From positions 3,492,001 to 3,556,000 of the forward strand of contig NZ_CP018319.1 of NCBI RefSeq assembly GCF_001952935.1: 64,000 bases of DNA, given 5' to 3'. The stretch is from Pseudomonas frederiksbergensis (GTDB taxonomy: Bacteria; Pseudomonadota; Gammaproteobacteria; Pseudomonadales; Pseudomonadaceae). A model generated the notes under the pieces. The model searched no databases. It worked only from the letters and a program-made list of their open reading frames with translations, and was not told the DNA's origin. This document shows, in pieces, positions 7,972 through 19,023 of this stretch; positions within the stretch are counted from its first letter, which is position 1, and every line of letters starts with the position of its first letter. Position numbers and translations under genes: made by a program.

Positions 7972-9072
7972 TTAGACGTTGAAGCGGAAGTGCATCACGT
8001 CGCCGTCTTTAACGATGTAGTCCTTGCCTTCCAGACGCCATTTACCGGCTTCTTTGGTGCCAGCTTCGCCCTTGTACTGGATGAAGTCGTCATAGGCGAT
8101 GACTTCGGCGCGGATGAAGCCTTTTTCGAAGTCGGTGTGGATCACGCCAGCGGCTTGTGGTGCGGTAGCACCGACGCGGACGGTCCAGGCGCGGACTTCT
8201 TCGACACCGGCGGTGAAGTAAGTCTGCAGGTGCAGCATTTCGTAGCCGGCGCGGATCACGCGGTTCAGGCCAGGCTCTTCGAGGCCCAGGGCTTCGAGGA
8301 ACATGTCTTTCTCTTCGCCGTCTTCCAGCTCGGCGATTTCGGCTTCGATCTTGTTGCAGACCGGAACCACCATGGCGCCTTCTTCTTCGGCGATGGCTTT
8401 GACGATGTCCAGCAGCGGGTTGTTCTCGAAACCGTCTTCAGCGACGTTGGCGATGTACATGACCGGCTTGGTGGTCAGCAGGTGGAAACCACGAATCACC
8501 GCTTTGTCGTCGGCGCCCATGTTCTTCATCAGCGTACGAGCAGGTTTGCCGAGGGTGAAGTGAGCGATCAATTGCTCCAGCAGGCCTTTCTGGACCACGG
8601 CGTCCTTGTCGCCACCCTTGGCGTTGCGGGCGACTTTCTGCAGTTGCTTTTCGCAGCTGTCGAGGTCGGCAAAGATCAGTTCCAGGTCGATGATTTCGAT
8701 GTCGCGTTTCGGGTCGACGCTGTTGGAGACGTGAATCACGTTCTCGTCTTCGAAGCAGCGGACTACGTGGGCGATGGCATCGGTTTCACGGATGTTGGCC
8801 AGGAACTTGTTGCCCAGGCCTTCACCTTTCGAGGCGCCGGCAACCAGGCCAGCGATGTCGACGAATTCCATGGTGGTCGGCAGGATGCGCTTTGGATTGA
8901 CGATGGCCGCCAGGGCTTCCAGACGTGGATCCGGCATCGGCACGATACCGGTGTTCGGCTCGATGGTGCAGAAGGGGAAGTTCTCGGCCGCGATCCCGGA
9001 TTTGGTCAGGGCGTTGAATAGGGTGGACTTGCCGACGTTAGGCAGGCCGACGATGCCGCAATTGAATCCCAT
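7972..9072 (-). CDS. ychF: Redox-regulated ATPase YchF (OBG family)
   Basis: A 366-residue OBG-like P-loop NTPase associated with ribosomes; YchF/Ola1 proteins hydrolyse ATP rather than GTP. The P-loop GLPNVGKST lies at residues 9-17, the G3 motif [20 protein letters not shown] near residue 73 and NKIEAE in place of the strict NKxD specificity motif. A coiled-coil insert follows, then a C-terminal TGS domain ([38 protein letters not shown]). The length is that of the family. It lies 22 bases downstream of pth on the same strand, the usual pth-ychF pair. Confidence 0.97.
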   Translation of the reverse strand: MGFNCGIVGLPNVGKSTLFNALTKSGIAAENFPFCTIEPNTGIVPMPDPRLEALAAIVNPKRILPTTMEFVDIAGLVAGASKGEGLGNKFLANIRETDAIAHVVRCFEDENVIHVSNSVDPKRDIEIIDLELIFADLDSCEKQLQKVARNAKGGDKDAVVQKGLLEQLIAHFTLGKPARTLMKNMGADDKAVIRGFHLLTTKPVMYIANVAEDGFENNPLLDIVKAIAEEEGAMVVPVCNKIEAEIAELEDGEEKDMFLEALGLEEPGLNRVIRAGYEMLHLQTYFTAGVEEVRAWTVRVGATAPQAAGVIHTDFEKGFIRAEVIAYDDFIQYKGEAGTKEAGKWRLEGKDYIVKDGDVMHFRFNV

Positions 9073-9094
9073 GGTGTTTTCCCCGAGGAGTGAG

Positions 9095-9679
9095 TCAGGC
9101 CTTCTGGCTGTGCAGGTTTTTCATCGCGCGGTTCCATTCCCCGGCGAGGATATCCGGCAGCACGCCGAGGGCAAAGTCGATGCTGGCATCGAGTTTTTCC
9201 TGTTCGGCGCGTGGCGCACGACCCAGGACGAAATTTGAAACCATACTGGCAACGCCCGGGTGGCCAATGCCAAGCCGCAAGCGGTGAAAGGTATTCTGAT
9301 TGCCCAGTTGCGCGATGATGTCGCGCAACCCGTTGTGACCGCCATGGCCGCCGCCCTGTTTGAGCTTGGCAACGCCAGGTGGCAGGTCGAGTTCGTCATG
9401 CGCCACCAGGATTTCTTCAGGCGTAATGCGGAAGAAGCCGGCAAGTGCCGCGACGGCCTGGCCGCTGCGGTTCATGTAGGTGGTGGGAATCAGCAGACGA
9501 ACATCCTGACCCTGATGCGAATAGCGTCCGGTCAGGCCGAAATATTTGCGATCCGCCACAAGGTTTACGCCTTGTGCGTTCGCGATGCGCTCAACAAAAA
9601 GGGCCCCTGCGTTATGCCGGGTCTGTTCGTATTCAGCACCTGGATTTCCCAGGCCAACGATCAGTTTGATGGCAGTCAC
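9095..9679 (-). CDS. pth: Peptidyl-tRNA hydrolase
   Basis: A 194-residue enzyme that cleaves the ester bond of peptidyl-tRNAs dropped from ribosomes, so that the tRNA can be reused. It has N12 and the catalytic H22 in [17 protein letters not shown], the NRSGQAV helix, HDELDLPPG with the catalytic Asp, and [12 protein letters not shown]. The start is GTG at 9679, with GGAAGG about nine bases upstream. It belongs to the rplY-pth-ychF row, 169 bases beyond rplY. Confidence 0.97.
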   Translation of the reverse strand: MTAIKLIVGLGNPGAEYEQTRHNAGALFVERIANAQGVNLVADRKYFGLTGRYSHQGQDVRLLIPTTYMNRSGQAVAALAGFFRITPEEILVAHDELDLPPGVAKLKQGGGHGGHNGLRDIIAQLGNQNTFHRLRLGIGHPGVASMVSNFVLGRAPRAEQEKLDASIDFALGVLPDILAGEWNRAMKNLHSQKA

Positions 9680-9848
9680 GATAGGGGCCCTTCCTTGGAG
9701 TGGTGGATAACATCGCCGCGACAGGTGTGTGCGGCGAAAGTGGACGACAAGTGCTCATTTACCATTATGTAAACTCCGCGTTCTCGCCCGCTTTCTCGCT
9801 ACGCTTTAGTCCGCGATGTTTCCGGTCACTCCGGCGAACAGAGTGAAA

Positions 9849-10451
9849 TTACTCTGCTGCGCCTTCTTCAGTAGCTTCTGGAGCAACACGTGGAGCGTGA
9901 ACGTTGGCAACAGCCTTGTCATCGCCGTGTGCCAGAGCAACAAACTCAACGCCTTTAGGGGCTTTGAGGTCAGACAGGTGAATGATCGAACCGATTTCGG
10001 CGTTAGCCAGGTCGACTTCGATGAATTCAGGCAGGTCTTTTGGCAGGCAGGTCACTTCGATTTCAGCAACAACGTGCGAAACTTCGCCGCCTTTCTTGAT
10101 CGGAGCTTCTTCGCCAACGAAGTGTACAGGCACGATAGCGGTCAGTTTCTGGCCAGCTACAACGCGTACGAAGTCAGCGTGCAGTACGTGGCCTTTGGCC
10201 GGGTGACGCTGCAGGGCTTTGATGATTACGTTTTGCTTGGTGCCGCCAACGTTCAGCTCGATGATGTGGCTGTAAGCCGCTTCGTTTTCGAGCAGTTTGG
10301 CAACTTCTTTAGCCAGCATGCTGATGGATTCAGGGGCTTTTTCGCCACCGTAAACTACAGCTGGTACCAGGCTTGCGAGACGACGCAGGCGGCGGCTCGC
10401 ACCTTTCCCCAGGTCGGAACGCACTTCAGCATTCAGAGTAAATTCGTTCAT
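9849..10451 (-). CDS. rplY: 50S ribosomal protein L25 / general stress protein Ctc
   Basis: A 200-residue long-form L25 that binds 5S rRNA. The N-terminal L25 domain ([22 protein letters not shown]) is followed by the C-terminal TL5 beta domain ([39 protein letters not shown]) and a short acidic tail. I start at ATG 10451, which follows GGAG at good spacing; an upstream codon at 10475 has no such site. A strong terminator separates it from prs, so it has its own promoter. Confidence 0.96.
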   Translation of the reverse strand: MNEFTLNAEVRSDLGKGASRRLRRLASLVPAVVYGGEKAPESISMLAKEVAKLLENEAAYSHIIELNVGGTKQNVIIKALQRHPAKGHVLHADFVRVVAGQKLTAIVPVHFVGEEAPIKKGGEVSHVVAEIEVTCLPKDLPEFIEVDLANAEIGSIIHLSDLKAPKGVEFVALAHGDDKAVANVHAPRVAPEATEEGAAE

Positions 10452-10517
10452 GTTGTATCTCCAAAATAACCACATTCGCCCCAGCGTTTGCGACCAGCGC
10501 TAAAGGCGATATGGGCA

Positions 10518-10560
10518 AAAAAGCCCCGCCCCGACAGGAATGCCGGGGCGGGGCGCTTTT
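10518..10560 (-). terminator. Strong rho-independent terminator between prs and rplY
   Basis: GCCCCGCCCCG paired with CGGGGCGGGGC around AATGC, flanked by A and T runs on both sides, makes a bidirectional terminator about 40 bases after the prs stop codon. Confidence 0.85.
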
Positions 10561-10592
10561 CGTCAACGAGATATTCGAGAAGGGCAGGGCCC

Positions 10593-11534
10593 TTAACGGA
10601 ACATCGCGCTGATCGATTCTTCGTTGCTGATGCGGCGAACCGCTTCGGCAACTACCGGCGCGATATCCAGTTGACGGATACGCGAGCAGGCTTGAGCAGC
10701 AGCGGACAACGGGATGGTGTTAGTCACCACCAGTTCGTCCAGCATTGAATTTTCGATGTTTTCGATCGCCCGACCGGACAGCACAGGGTGTGTGCAGTAG
10801 GCGAAAACCTTGGCGGCGCCATGCTCTTTCAGGGCCTTGGCCGCGTGGCACAGAGTGCCGGCGGTATCGACCATGTCATCGACCAGAATACAGGTGCGCC
10901 CTTCGACATCACCGATGATATGCATCACTTCAGAGTGATTGGCTTTCTCACGGCGTTTGTCGATGATCCCGAGATCCACGCCCAGGGATTTGGCAACAGC
11001 ACGTGCACGCACGACGCCGCCAATGTCCGGGGACACGATCATCAGGTTTTCGAAGCGCTGATCTTCAATGTCATCCACCAGTACCGGGGAGCCGTAGATG
11101 TTATCTACCGGAATATCGAAGAAACCCTGGATTTGGTCAGCATGCAGATCAACCGTGAGAACACGGTCGATGCCGACTACGGTAAGCATGTCAGCAACGA
11201 CTTTCGCGCTGATAGCCACACGAGCGGAACGCGGACGGCGATCCTGACGGGCATAACCAAAGTAAGGAATAACAGCAGTGATACGAGTAGCCGAGGAGCG
11301 GCGGAAGGCATCAGCCATCACTACCAGTTCCATCAGGTTATCGTTAGTCGGAGCGCAAGTCGGCTGAATAATGAAAACATCTTTACCGCGGACGTTTTCA
11401 TTGATCTCGGCAGTAATTTCGCCGTCGGAGAACTTACCGACAGAGATGTCACCGAGAGGGATATGCAGCTGACGTACAACACGCCGAGCCAGATCGGGGT
11501 TAGCGTTCCCCGTAAAGACCATCATCTTGGACAC
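10593..11534 (-). CDS. prs: Ribose-phosphate pyrophosphokinase
   Basis: A 313-residue enzyme that makes PRPP from ribose 5-phosphate and ATP, the precursor for purines, pyrimidines, histidine, tryptophan and NAD. It has the class I signatures [20 protein letters not shown], the ATP-binding GYARQDRR, the flexible catalytic loop [12 protein letters not shown] and the PRPP loop [11 protein letters not shown]. The start is GTG at 11534. It follows tRNAGln and ispE on the same strand, the usual Pseudomonas order ispE-tRNA-prs-rplY. Confidence 0.97.
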   Translation of the reverse strand: MSKMMVFTGNANPDLARRVVRQLHIPLGDISVGKFSDGEITAEINENVRGKDVFIIQPTCAPTNDNLMELVVMADAFRRSSATRITAVIPYFGYARQDRRPRSARVAISAKVVADMLTVVGIDRVLTVDLHADQIQGFFDIPVDNIYGSPVLVDDIEDQRFENLMIVSPDIGGVVRARAVAKSLGVDLGIIDKRREKANHSEVMHIIGDVEGRTCILVDDMVDTAGTLCHAAKALKEHGAAKVFAYCTHPVLSGRAIENIENSMLDELVVTNTIPLSAAAQACSRIRQLDIAPVVAEAVRRISNEESISAMFR

Positions 11535-11579
11535 GCGCAGTACCTAGAGGCTGAGGGTAACCTGGATGAGTATGGAAAA

Positions 11580-11654
11580 TGGCAGGGGCGGCTGGATTCG
11601 AACCAACGCATGGCAGGATCAAAACCTGCTGCCTTACCGCTTGGCGACGCCCCT
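11580..11654 (-). tRNA. tRNA-Gln (anticodon TTG)
   Basis: A 75-nucleotide cloverleaf on the minus strand: acceptor stem AGGGGCG/CGCCCCT, D-loop AAGCGGTAAGG, anticodon loop TTTTGAT carrying TTG between GCAGG and CCTGC, T-loop TTCGAAT, discriminator G and an encoded CCA. It lies between ispE and prs, as in other pseudomonads. Confidence 0.96.
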
Positions 11655-11691
11655 GTATCTGTTGCAACGAGTACCCAGTACTCGATTCCTT

Positions 11692-12543
11692 TTAGAGCAG
11701 ACTTTGCAGCTTGCGATGCAACATCGAAACGTTGCTTCCCTTTGCTACAAACCCTGTAAGGGTCTCTGTAAGAAGGGCCGAGACTTTATCAGCTTCAGCT
11801 TTGTTTGGGAAGCCCCCAAACACACAACTTCCAGTTCCGGTGAGTTTTGCTTCGGTAAATTTACCTAACAAATTCAATGCGTTACGTACATCTGGGTAAC
11901 GCCTTGCTACCACCGGTAAGCAGTCATTTCGACTGTTTCCCTTGGGAACGGGGCGCACTTTAATGGGAGAAGAGTTACGTGTCAACAACGGATCTGAAAA
12001 AATTTCTGCTGTACTTACAGAGACTTGCGGCACAAGCACGAGATACCACGGTTCTTCGGGGTCTACAGGGGTCAGTTTTTCCCCCACGCCTTCGGCAAAA
12101 GCCGCGTGCCCACGCACGAAAACCGGGACGTCGGCGCCAAGCGTCAGGCCTAGAGCGGCCAGTCGATCCTCATCCCAACCCAGTTGCCAGAGATGATTGA
12201 GACCGAGCAAGGTCGTCGCGGCATTTGAACTGCCGCCACCAATTCCACCGCCCATGGGCAGAATTTTTTCGATCCAGATGTCGATGCCGAGCGAACAACC
12301 GGATTGCTCCTGAAGTTTTTTTGCCGCTCGAACAATCAGATTGCTGTCGTGAGGGACGCCTTCGAATTCGGTGTGCAGTCGAATCACACCGTCATCACGA
12401 ACGGCGAAGGTGATCTCATCGCCGTAATCGAGAAACTGAAAAATAGTCTGCAACTCGTGATAACCGTCTTCACGGCGACCGAGGATGTGCAGCATCAGAT
12501 TGAGTTTGGCTGGAGAGGGTAGCGTCAAGCGCGCAGCGGTCAT
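11692..12543 (-). CDS. ispE: 4-diphosphocytidyl-2-C-methyl-D-erythritol kinase
   Basis: A 283-residue GHMP kinase that phosphorylates CDP-methylerythritol in the MEP isoprenoid pathway. The family signatures are [21 protein letters not shown] near the N-terminus, the ATP loop [15 protein letters not shown] near residue 100, the ADVPVF substrate segment, and [11 protein letters not shown] near the C-terminus. The start ATG 12543 is two bases past the lolB stop, so lolB and ispE are translated together; an upstream codon at 12573 lies inside lolB. Confidence 0.97.
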   Translation of the reverse strand: MTAARLTLPSPAKLNLMLHILGRREDGYHELQTIFQFLDYGDEITFAVRDDGVIRLHTEFEGVPHDSNLIVRAAKKLQEQSGCSLGIDIWIEKILPMGGGIGGGSSNAATTLLGLNHLWQLGWDEDRLAALGLTLGADVPVFVRGHAAFAEGVGEKLTPVDPEEPWYLVLVPQVSVSTAEIFSDPLLTRNSSPIKVRPVPKGNSRNDCLPVVARRYPDVRNALNLLGKFTEAKLTGTGSCVFGGFPNKAEADKVSALLTETLTGFVAKGSNVSMLHRKLQSLL

Positions 12544-12545
12544 GT

Positions 12546-13163
12546 TCACTGCCCCAATTTGCGAGGTTGCCATTCCTTGATCACTAGCGTGACATCAAGG
12601 TCGGTGCCATGCAGTTTGATCCGCTCGGGCAGCCAAAAGCCGTTTTGCTCGGCATAACTGAGGTATTCGACTTGCCAGCCATCCTGCTCAAGGTTGGCCA
12701 GGCGGCTGTCGGTGTCCAGCGTCAGGCGGCTTTTGCTGTCCGGAGCCGGGAGCCCCCGAACCCACCAGGCCAGATTCGACACCGGTAACTTCCAACCCAG
12801 TTGTTCTTCGACCAACACTTCAGGCGTCGGCGCTTCATAGCGGCCCTGGTTGGCGACTTCCAGCGAGACCTTGCCGGGGCGGCCGGTCAGGCGTGCTGCG
12901 CCGCGACCCAGGGGGCCGGAGAGGCGAATGTCGTAGTAATCCTGTCGCTGCAGCCAGAACAACGTGCCGCTGCCCGAGTCTTTCGGAGCGCGGATGCCGA
13001 TCTTGCCGTTGATCTGCCAGCCGTCGAGGCTGGTCAGTTGCTGTTTGTACACGCGCCATTGGGCCGTGTTGCCTTTGCCCTGGACTGATTCGCGGGCACC
13101 GAAGCCCGCGCAACCGGCGAGCAGGGCGATGAAACTGAAAACGATGAGGTGGCGCAAAAACAT
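12546..13163 (-). CDS. lolB: Outer-membrane lipoprotein receptor LolB
   Basis: A 205-residue lipoprotein that accepts lipoproteins from LolA and places them in the outer membrane. It has a signal peptide ending in the lipobox LLAGC (Cys 18). [22 protein letters not shown] is the characteristic first strands of the fold, followed by LSGPLG and [10 protein letters not shown]. It sits four bases after the upstream TPR lipoprotein gene and directly before ispE, the classic lolB-ispE-prs arrangement. Confidence 0.95.
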   Translation of the reverse strand: MFLRHLIVFSFIALLAGCAGFGARESVQGKGNTAQWRVYKQQLTSLDGWQINGKIGIRAPKDSGSGTLFWLQRQDYYDIRLSGPLGRGAARLTGRPGKVSLEVANQGRYEAPTPEVLVEEQLGWKLPVSNLAWWVRGLPAPDSKSRLTLDTDSRLANLEQDGWQVEYLSYAEQNGFWLPERIKLHGTDLDVTLVIKEWQPRKLGQ

Positions 13164-13167
13164 AATG

Positions 13168-14892
13168 TTAAAGAGTCTCTGATCCGGTCAGGCGCTTGAT
13201 GGTGCTGCGCAGGATGGGGCTGTCGGGTTGTTCCTTGAGGAACTTGCTCCAGATTTGCTTGGCTTCCCGTTGCTTGCCATTGGCCCACAGGACTTCGCCC
13301 AGGTGCGCGGCGACTTCCTGATCGGGGAAGCGCTCCAGCGCCTGGCGCAGCAGGCGTTCGGCTTCGTCGAGGTTGCCCATGCGAAAGTTCACCCAGCCGA
13401 GGCTGTCGAGTACCGCCGGGTCTTCCGGATTGATCTTGTGCGCTTGTTCGATCAAGGCCTTGGCTTCGACGTAGCGCGTCGTACGGTCCGACAGGGTGTA
13501 ACCGAGGGCGTTCAACGCCATCGCGTTGTCGGGGTCGCGCTTGATGATCAGCCGCAGATCACTTTCCATCTGCGCCAGGTCATTGCGTTTTTCCGCTTGC
13601 ATGGCGCGGGTGTACAGCAGGTTCAAATCGTCCGGGTATTGCTGCAAGGCTTGCTTCAATACATTCCAGGCCTTGTCGGGCTGTTTATTGGCAGACAAGG
13701 TTTCGGCTTCGATCAAGTACAACTGAATCGCGTAATCGGGTTGCTCATCGCGCTCCGCAGCCAGACGGCTTTGGGCTTCGGCGGTCTTGCCGTTATTCAT
13801 CAGGATATCGGCCTGACGCAATTGCGCCGGCAGGTAATCGTTGCCAGGGCCGACCTGGGCGTACTCGATCAGCGCGCCTTGAGGGTCATTGCGCTCTTCA
13901 GCGATACGACCGAGGTTCAAGTGCGCCGAATCGACGTGGCTTTCCCGGGCAATCAGGTCTTCCAGATAGCCCTTGGCCTCATCCCAGGCCTTGGCTTCCA
14001 GGCAAACCAGCGCCAGGGAATAACGCAGCTCGTCGTCTTCGGGGTACTGCTGAACCAGGCTGGAGAACTCGGCTTTGGCGTCGTCCATGCGGTCCTGTTC
14101 AACCAGCATGCGCGCGTAAGTCAGGCGCAGGCGTTTGTCGTCCGGGTATTTCTTGATGCTTTTTTGCAGCAGCGGCAAGGCTTCATCGCCACGACTGAGG
14201 GCCTGCAGCAGGCGTGCGCGCAGCAAAATCGGTGCTATTTCGCCTTCGTCCGGAGGATTGTCTTCCAACAGGCTCAGCGCACCCTTGGCATCACCGTCCT
14301 GTTGCAGCAGCAAGGCTTTGCCGAAAATCAGCTGACTGTTGTTCGGATGGCGCTGCAATAAACGGTCAAAACTTTTCATCAAGCCATTGCGCGTGTCCTG
14401 GTCGGTATCGGCCGCAGACAGGGCGAGGAAGTCGAAATGCGTGTCGCCCTTGCCTTGCAGGACTTTCTCCATATAGACCATGGAGTCGTCATAACGCCCG
14501 GCACGAGCCAGTTGCACGGCAGCGGCCCGTTGCGCCTCAAGGTCTTGCGGCGCGTTTTTCGCCCAGATCAGCGCGGTGTCCAGGGCGGCCTGATCGGCGC
14601 CCAGATACTCGGCAATACGGAATGCCCGCTCGGAGATGCCCGGATCCTGAGTATTGATCGCCTGGGTCACGTAGTTGTCCAGGGCAATGTCGAAACGATT
14701 GCGCTGGCCAGCCAGTTCGGCGCTCAACAGGCTGAAGACGGTTTCTTCACTGAATGAGCTGTAAACCTTGGGCTTTTCAGGGGCCGGAGTGCTGTCTTCG
14801 ACCGGCGGCGTACCGTCCGACGAAACGGGTGCCAAGGCCTGGCAGCCGCTGAGGAAGACAAAAGCGAGGAGCAACGCGGAAGATCTATTCAT
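13168..14892 (-). CDS. TPR-repeat lipoprotein
   Basis: A 574-residue lipoprotein with a signal peptide and lipobox FLSGC (Cys 17). A low-complexity Pro/Ser/Glu linker leads into many tetratricopeptide repeats: clear units include [40 protein letters not shown], and a C-terminal block ([34 protein letters not shown]). TPR solenoids bind proteins, so an adaptor in the envelope is likely. It is the first gene of a minus-strand operon with lolB and ispE, divergent from hemA. The exact partner is unknown. Confidence 0.9.
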   Translation of the reverse strand: MNRSSALLLAFVFLSGCQALAPVSSDGTPPVEDSTPAPEKPKVYSSFSEETVFSLLSAELAGQRNRFDIALDNYVTQAINTQDPGISERAFRIAEYLGADQAALDTALIWAKNAPQDLEAQRAAAVQLARAGRYDDSMVYMEKVLQGKGDTHFDFLALSAADTDQDTRNGLMKSFDRLLQRHPNNSQLIFGKALLLQQDGDAKGALSLLEDNPPDEGEIAPILLRARLLQALSRGDEALPLLQKSIKKYPDDKRLRLTYARMLVEQDRMDDAKAEFSSLVQQYPEDDELRYSLALVCLEAKAWDEAKGYLEDLIARESHVDSAHLNLGRIAEERNDPQGALIEYAQVGPGNDYLPAQLRQADILMNNGKTAEAQSRLAAERDEQPDYAIQLYLIEAETLSANKQPDKAWNVLKQALQQYPDDLNLLYTRAMQAEKRNDLAQMESDLRLIIKRDPDNAMALNALGYTLSDRTTRYVEAKALIEQAHKINPEDPAVLDSLGWVNFRMGNLDEAERLLRQALERFPDQEVAAHLGEVLWANGKQREAKQIWSKFLKEQPDSPILRSTIKRLTGSETL

Positions 14893-15074
14893 ATAGGAAG
14901 AGGACGACTAACCTGCGGTCGGATCATCATGACACAAGCCTTCGGCCAAACATAACCGAGACTCAATCGGCGCCTTTATAGAGGCAGGTCATTGGGACAA
15001 TAGTCAGCGGTAGTTGTTCTGGCTCTGTCGAAGTAGGACAATTGCCGGCTTCACGTCACTATCAGCGACCTTGA

Positions 15075-16364
15075 ATGGCCTTCCTTGCACTCGGTATTAA
15101 CCACAAGACTGCTTCAGTAGACGTCCGCGAGCGCGTGGCCTTTACCCCTGAGCAACTGGTGGAGGCCTTGCAGCAGCTCTGCCGACTCACCGACAGCCGC
15201 GAAGCCGCGATCCTCTCCACCTGCAATCGCAGTGAACTCTATATAGAACAGGATCACCTTTCGGCGGACGTCATCCTGCGCTGGCTGGCCGATTATCATC
15301 ATTTGAGCCTCGAAGAGCTGCGTGCGAGCGCTTATGTGCACGAAGATGATGCGGCAGTTCGTCACATGATGCGGGTGGCTTCCGGGCTCGATTCGCTGGT
15401 GTTGGGCGAACCGCAGATTCTCGGTCAGATGAAATCGGCCTACGCCGTGGCTCGCGAGGCTGGCACCATCGGTCCGTTGCTCGGGCGGTTGTTCCAGGCC
15501 ACGTTCAATGCGGCCAAACAGGTGCGCACCGACACCGCCATTGGCGAGAACCCGGTGTCGGTGGCGTTTGCCGCGGTCAGTCTGGCGAAACAGATTTTCA
15601 GCGACCTGCAACGCAGCCAGGCCTTGCTGATCGGCGCCGGCGAGACCATCACCCTGGTCGCCCGCCATCTGCACGAATTGGGTGTAAAGCGCATCGTCGT
15701 CGCCAACCGCACCCTGGAGCGCGCGAGCATTCTGGCCGAGCAGTTCGGCGCCCACGCGGTGTTGCTATCGGACATCCCGGCGGAACTGGTGCGCAGCGAC
15801 ATCGTTATCAGCTCCACCGCCAGCCAGTTGCCGATCCTGGGCAAGGGCGCGGTGGAAAGCGCCTTGAAACTGCGCAAGCACAAGCCGATCTTCATGGTAG
15901 ACATCGCCGTCCCCCGGGATATCGAGCCTGAAGTCGGCGAACTGGACGATGTTTACCTCTATAGCGTCGACGATCTGCACGAAGTGGTCGCCGAGAACCT
16001 CAAGAGTCGCCAGGGCGCAGCCCAGGCGGCGGAAGAGATGGTTTCTATCGGCGCCGAAGATTTCATGGTTCGCCTGCGTGAACTGGCGGCGGTGGATGTG
16101 CTCAAGGCCTATCGCCAACAAAGCGAGCGCCTGCGCGACGAAGAATTGCAGAAGGCCCAGCGCATGCTGGCCAACGGCAGCAGCGCCGAAGACGTGCTGG
16201 TGCAACTGGCGCGGGGCCTGACCAACAAACTCTTGCACGCACCGAGCGTGCAGTTGAAAAAGCTCTCTGCCGAAGGCCGCCTCGATGCGCTGGCCATGGC
16301 CCAGGAACTCTTTGCCCTGAATGAGGGCTCATCGGATAGCTTTTCGGATAAAAAAACGCAATGA
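15075..16364 (+). CDS. hemA: Glutamyl-tRNA reductase
   Basis: A 429-residue enzyme that reduces glutamyl-tRNA to glutamate 1-semialdehyde, the first committed step of tetrapyrrole synthesis. [17 protein letters not shown] starts the catalytic domain; the nucleophile Cys lies in [11 protein letters not shown] near residue 50; [17 protein letters not shown] follows; the NADPH domain has [16 protein letters not shown] and VANRTLERA; the C-terminal part is a dimerisation helix. It starts an operon with prfA, prmC, moeB and murI in which stops and starts overlap. In many bacteria the enzyme is degraded when haem is plentiful; nothing in this sequence decides that. Confidence 0.97.
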   Translation: MAFLALGINHKTASVDVRERVAFTPEQLVEALQQLCRLTDSREAAILSTCNRSELYIEQDHLSADVILRWLADYHHLSLEELRASAYVHEDDAAVRHMMRVASGLDSLVLGEPQILGQMKSAYAVAREAGTIGPLLGRLFQATFNAAKQVRTDTAIGENPVSVAFAAVSLAKQIFSDLQRSQALLIGAGETITLVARHLHELGVKRIVVANRTLERASILAEQFGAHAVLLSDIPAELVRSDIVISSTASQLPILGKGAVESALKLRKHKPIFMVDIAVPRDIEPEVGELDDVYLYSVDDLHEVVAENLKSRQGAAQAAEEMVSIGAEDFMVRLRELAAVDVLKAYRQQSERLRDEELQKAQRMLANGSSAEDVLVQLARGLTNKLLHAPSVQLKKLSAEGRLDALAMAQELFALNEGSSDSFSDKKTQ

Positions 16365-17443
16365 AAGCGTCACTGCTCAATAAGCTGGACATCCTCCAGG
16401 ACCGTTTCGAGGAATTGACCGCCTTGCTTGGCGACGGCGAAGTCATTTCCGATCAGAACAAATTCCGCACCTATTCCAAGGAATACGCGGAAGTCGAACC
16501 GATTGTCGAAACCTATAAACAGTTGCTCAAGGTACAAAGCGATCTCGAGGGTGCTCAGGCGCTGCTCAAGGACAGCGACCCGGACATGCGCGAAATGGCC
16601 GTGGAAGAAGTCCGCGAAGCCAAAGAGCAACTGATCGATATCGAAGCCAGCCTGCAACGCATGCTGCTGCCCAAGGATCCGAACGATGGCCGCAACGTGT
16701 TCCTCGAAATCCGCGCCGGCACCGGCGGTGACGAGGCGGCGATTTTCTCCGGCGACCTGTTCCGCATGTATTCGCGTTACGCCGAACGACGCGGCTGGCG
16801 GGTGGAGATCCTCTCGGAGAACATCGGTGAACACGGCGGCTTTAAAGAAGTCATCGCTCGCGTCGAAGGCGACAACGTCTACGGCAAGCTGAAATTCGAA
16901 TCCGGTGCCCACCGCGTACAACGGGTTCCGGCTACCGAATCCCAGGGCCGCATCCACACCTCGGCCTGCACCGTAGCGGTGTTGCCCGAGCCGGACGAGC
17001 AAGAGGCGATCGAGATCAACCCCTCGGATTTGCGTATCGATACCTACAAATCCTCCGGTGCCGGTGGTCAGCACGTTAACAAGACGGACTCGGCGATCCG
17101 CATCACGCACTTGCCGTCCGGTATCGTCGTCGAGTGCCAGGAAGAACGTTCCCAGCACAAGAACCGCGCCCGGGCGATGTCCTGGCTGTCGGCCAAGCTC
17201 AACGATCAGCAAACCAGCGCCGCCGCGAACGCTATCGCCAGCGAGCGTAAGTTGCTGGTCGGTTCGGGTGATCGCTCGGAGCGGATCCGCACGTACAACT
17301 TTGCCCAGGGGCGGGTCACCGACCACCGGGTCAACCTGACGCTGTATTCCCTCGACGAAATCCTTGCGGGTGGCGTCGATGCGGTGATCGAGCCGTTGCT
17401 GGCCGAATACCAGGCCGACCAATTGGCAGCGATAGGTGAGTAA
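16361..17443 (+). CDS. prfA: Peptide chain release factor 1
   Basis: A 360-residue RF1 that reads UAA and UAG and releases the finished protein. The stop-codon-reading PAT motif is in [12 protein letters not shown], and the catalytic GGQ lies in [16 protein letters not shown] near residue 235. The switch loop and C-terminal domain are complete. Its ATG overlaps the hemA stop as ATGA, a translational coupling conserved in Gammaproteobacteria. The following gene, prmC, methylates the Gln of this GGQ. Confidence 0.98.
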   Translation: MKASLLNKLDILQDRFEELTALLGDGEVISDQNKFRTYSKEYAEVEPIVETYKQLLKVQSDLEGAQALLKDSDPDMREMAVEEVREAKEQLIDIEASLQRMLLPKDPNDGRNVFLEIRAGTGGDEAAIFSGDLFRMYSRYAERRGWRVEILSENIGEHGGFKEVIARVEGDNVYGKLKFESGAHRVQRVPATESQGRIHTSACTVAVLPEPDEQEAIEINPSDLRIDTYKSSGAGGQHVNKTDSAIRITHLPSGIVVECQEERSQHKNRARAMSWLSAKLNDQQTSAAANAIASERKLLVGSGDRSERIRTYNFAQGRVTDHRVNLTLYSLDEILAGGVDAVIEPLLAEYQADQLAAIGE

Positions 17444-18274
17444 ATGACGATCATTGCCAGTTTGTTACGCGCCGCCGACCTGCCAGATTCGCCGACCGCG
17501 CGCCTGGATGCCGAATTGTTGCTGGCCGCGGCGTTGGGTAAGTCCCGCAGTTTTCTGCACACCTGGCCCGAGCGCATCGTTCCGAGCGAAGCGGCGCTTA
17601 AATTTGCTGAGTATTTGCAGCGCCGCCGTGGCGGTGAGCCAGTGGCCTACATCCTCGGCCAGCAAGGTTTCTGGAAGCTTGATCTGGAAGTGGCGCCGCA
17701 TACGCTGATCCCGCGCCCGGACACCGAGCTGTTGGTGGAGACTGCGCTGGAACTGCTGCCGGCCACACCAGCCAAGGTCCTCGACCTCGGCACCGGCAGC
17801 GGCGCCATTGCGTTGGCCCTGGCCAGCGAGCGTCCGGCCTGGAAGGTGACCGCCGTGGATCGCGTACTCGAAGCCGTGGCCCTGGCCGAGCGCAATCGCC
17901 AGCGCCTGCACCTGAACAACGCCACCGTGCTGAGCAGTCATTGGTTCAGTGCGCTGGAAGGTCAGCGCTTTCAGCTGATCATCAGCAACCCGCCTTATAT
18001 TGCCTCCGCCGATCCGCATCTGGTGGAAGGCGATGTGCGTTTCGAACCGGCCAGTGCCTTGGTGGCTGGCGCCGATGGGCTCGATGATCTGCGCCTGATT
18101 GTCGCCCAGGCGCCGGATTATCTGGAAGCGGGCGGTTGGCTGATGCTTGAACACGGTTACGATCAAGCCACTGCGGTACGCGATTTGCTGCTGACCCGCG
18201 GCTTTGAAGAAGTCCACAGCCGCACCGATCTGGGCGGTCACGAACGTATCAGTCTGGGGCGCCTGCCGTGCTGA
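17444..18274 (+). CDS. prmC: Release-factor glutamine methyltransferase
   Basis: A 276-residue SAM-dependent enzyme that methylates the GGQ glutamine of RF1 and RF2. It has an N-terminal helical release-factor-binding domain, the SAM-binding VLDLGTGSGAIALALA near residue 113, and the NPPY catalytic motif in IISNPPYIASADPHL near residue 182. Its ATG follows the prfA stop directly (TAAATG) and its stop overlaps the GTG of the next gene, so it sits inside a tightly coupled operon with its own substrate. Confidence 0.97.
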   Translation: MTIIASLLRAADLPDSPTARLDAELLLAAALGKSRSFLHTWPERIVPSEAALKFAEYLQRRRGGEPVAYILGQQGFWKLDLEVAPHTLIPRPDTELLVETALELLPATPAKVLDLGTGSGAIALALASERPAWKVTAVDRVLEAVALAERNRQRLHLNNATVLSSHWFSALEGQRFQLIISNPPYIASADPHLVEGDVRFEPASALVAGADGLDDLRLIVAQAPDYLEAGGWLMLEHGYDQATAVRDLLLTRGFEEVHSRTDLGGHERISLGRLPC

Positions 18275-19023
18275 ATGATCAGGAATTGTTGCGCTACAGT
18301 CGGCAGATTCTGTTGCAACACGTCGACATCGACGGCCAGTTGCGACTGAAAGAAAGCCGCGTGTTGATCGTCGGTCTTGGCGGCCTCGGCTCGCCGGTTG
18401 CGCTGTATCTGGCCGCCGCCGGCGTCGGTGAATTGCACCTGGCGGACTTCGACACCGTCGACCTGACCAACCTGCAACGCCAGATCGTCCACGACACCGA
18501 CAGTGTCGGCCTGAGCAAGGTCGATTCGGCGATCCGCCGACTGAGCGCGATCAATCCCGAGATTCAGTTGATCGCCCATCGTACCGCGCTGGACGAAGAC
18601 TCCCTGGCCGCCGCCGTGGCTGCGGTGGATCTGGTGCTGGACTGTTCCGACAATTTTTCCACCCGCGAAGCGGTCAACGCTGCGTGTGTCGCCGCCGGTA
18701 AACCTCTGGTCAGCGGCGCAGCGATTCGGCTCGAAGGGCAGCTGTCGGTGTTTGACCCGCGCCGTCCGGAAAGCCCGTGCTACCACTGTTTATATGGTCA
18801 CGGCAGTGAAGCCGAACTGACCTGCAGCGAAGCCGGCGTCGTAGGGCCATTGGTTGGCCTGGTGGGCAGCCTCCAGGCGCTGGAAGCGATGAAATTGCTG
18901 GTGGGTTTCGGCGAGCCGCTGGTGGGGCGCCTGTTGCTGATCGATGCCTTGGGCTCGCGCTTTCGCGAATTGCGGGTCAAGCGTGATCCGGGCTGCAGCG
19001 TCTGTGGTTTGAAGCATGCGTGA
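18268..19023 (+). CDS. moeB: ThiF/MoeB-family adenylyltransferase
   Basis: A 251-residue E1-like enzyme that adenylates the C-terminal glycine of a small sulfur-carrier protein, MoaD in molybdopterin synthesis. The nucleotide-binding loop is [19 protein letters not shown] near residue 32; the Arg-finger segment is [12 protein letters not shown]; the zinc ligands form two CxxC pairs (SPCYHC and GCSVC) in the C-terminal half. It starts at GTG 18268 inside the prmC stop. No moaD or thiS gene is in the window, so ThiF or HesA is the alternative name; this operon position is occupied by moeB in pseudomonads. Confidence 0.9.
   Translation: MLNDQELLRYSRQILLQHVDIDGQLRLKESRVLIVGLGGLGSPVALYLAAAGVGELHLADFDTVDLTNLQRQIVHDTDSVGLSKVDSAIRRLSAINPEIQLIAHRTALDEDSLAAAVAAVDLVLDCSDNFSTREAVNAACVAAGKPLVSGAAIRLEGQLSVFDPRRPESPCYHCLYGHGSEAELTCSEAGVVGPLVGLVGSLQALEAMKLLVGFGEPLVGRLLLIDALGSRFRELRVKRDPGCSVCGLKHA

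Noticed and set aside
7990..9021. A long plus-strand open frame antisense to ychF
   Set aside because: It is a shadow of the strongly supported ychF; GC-rich third positions give long antisense frames, and the composition is not protein-like. Similar shadows over tnpC, trpS, zapE, prfA and the acyl-CoA ligase were rejected for the same reason.
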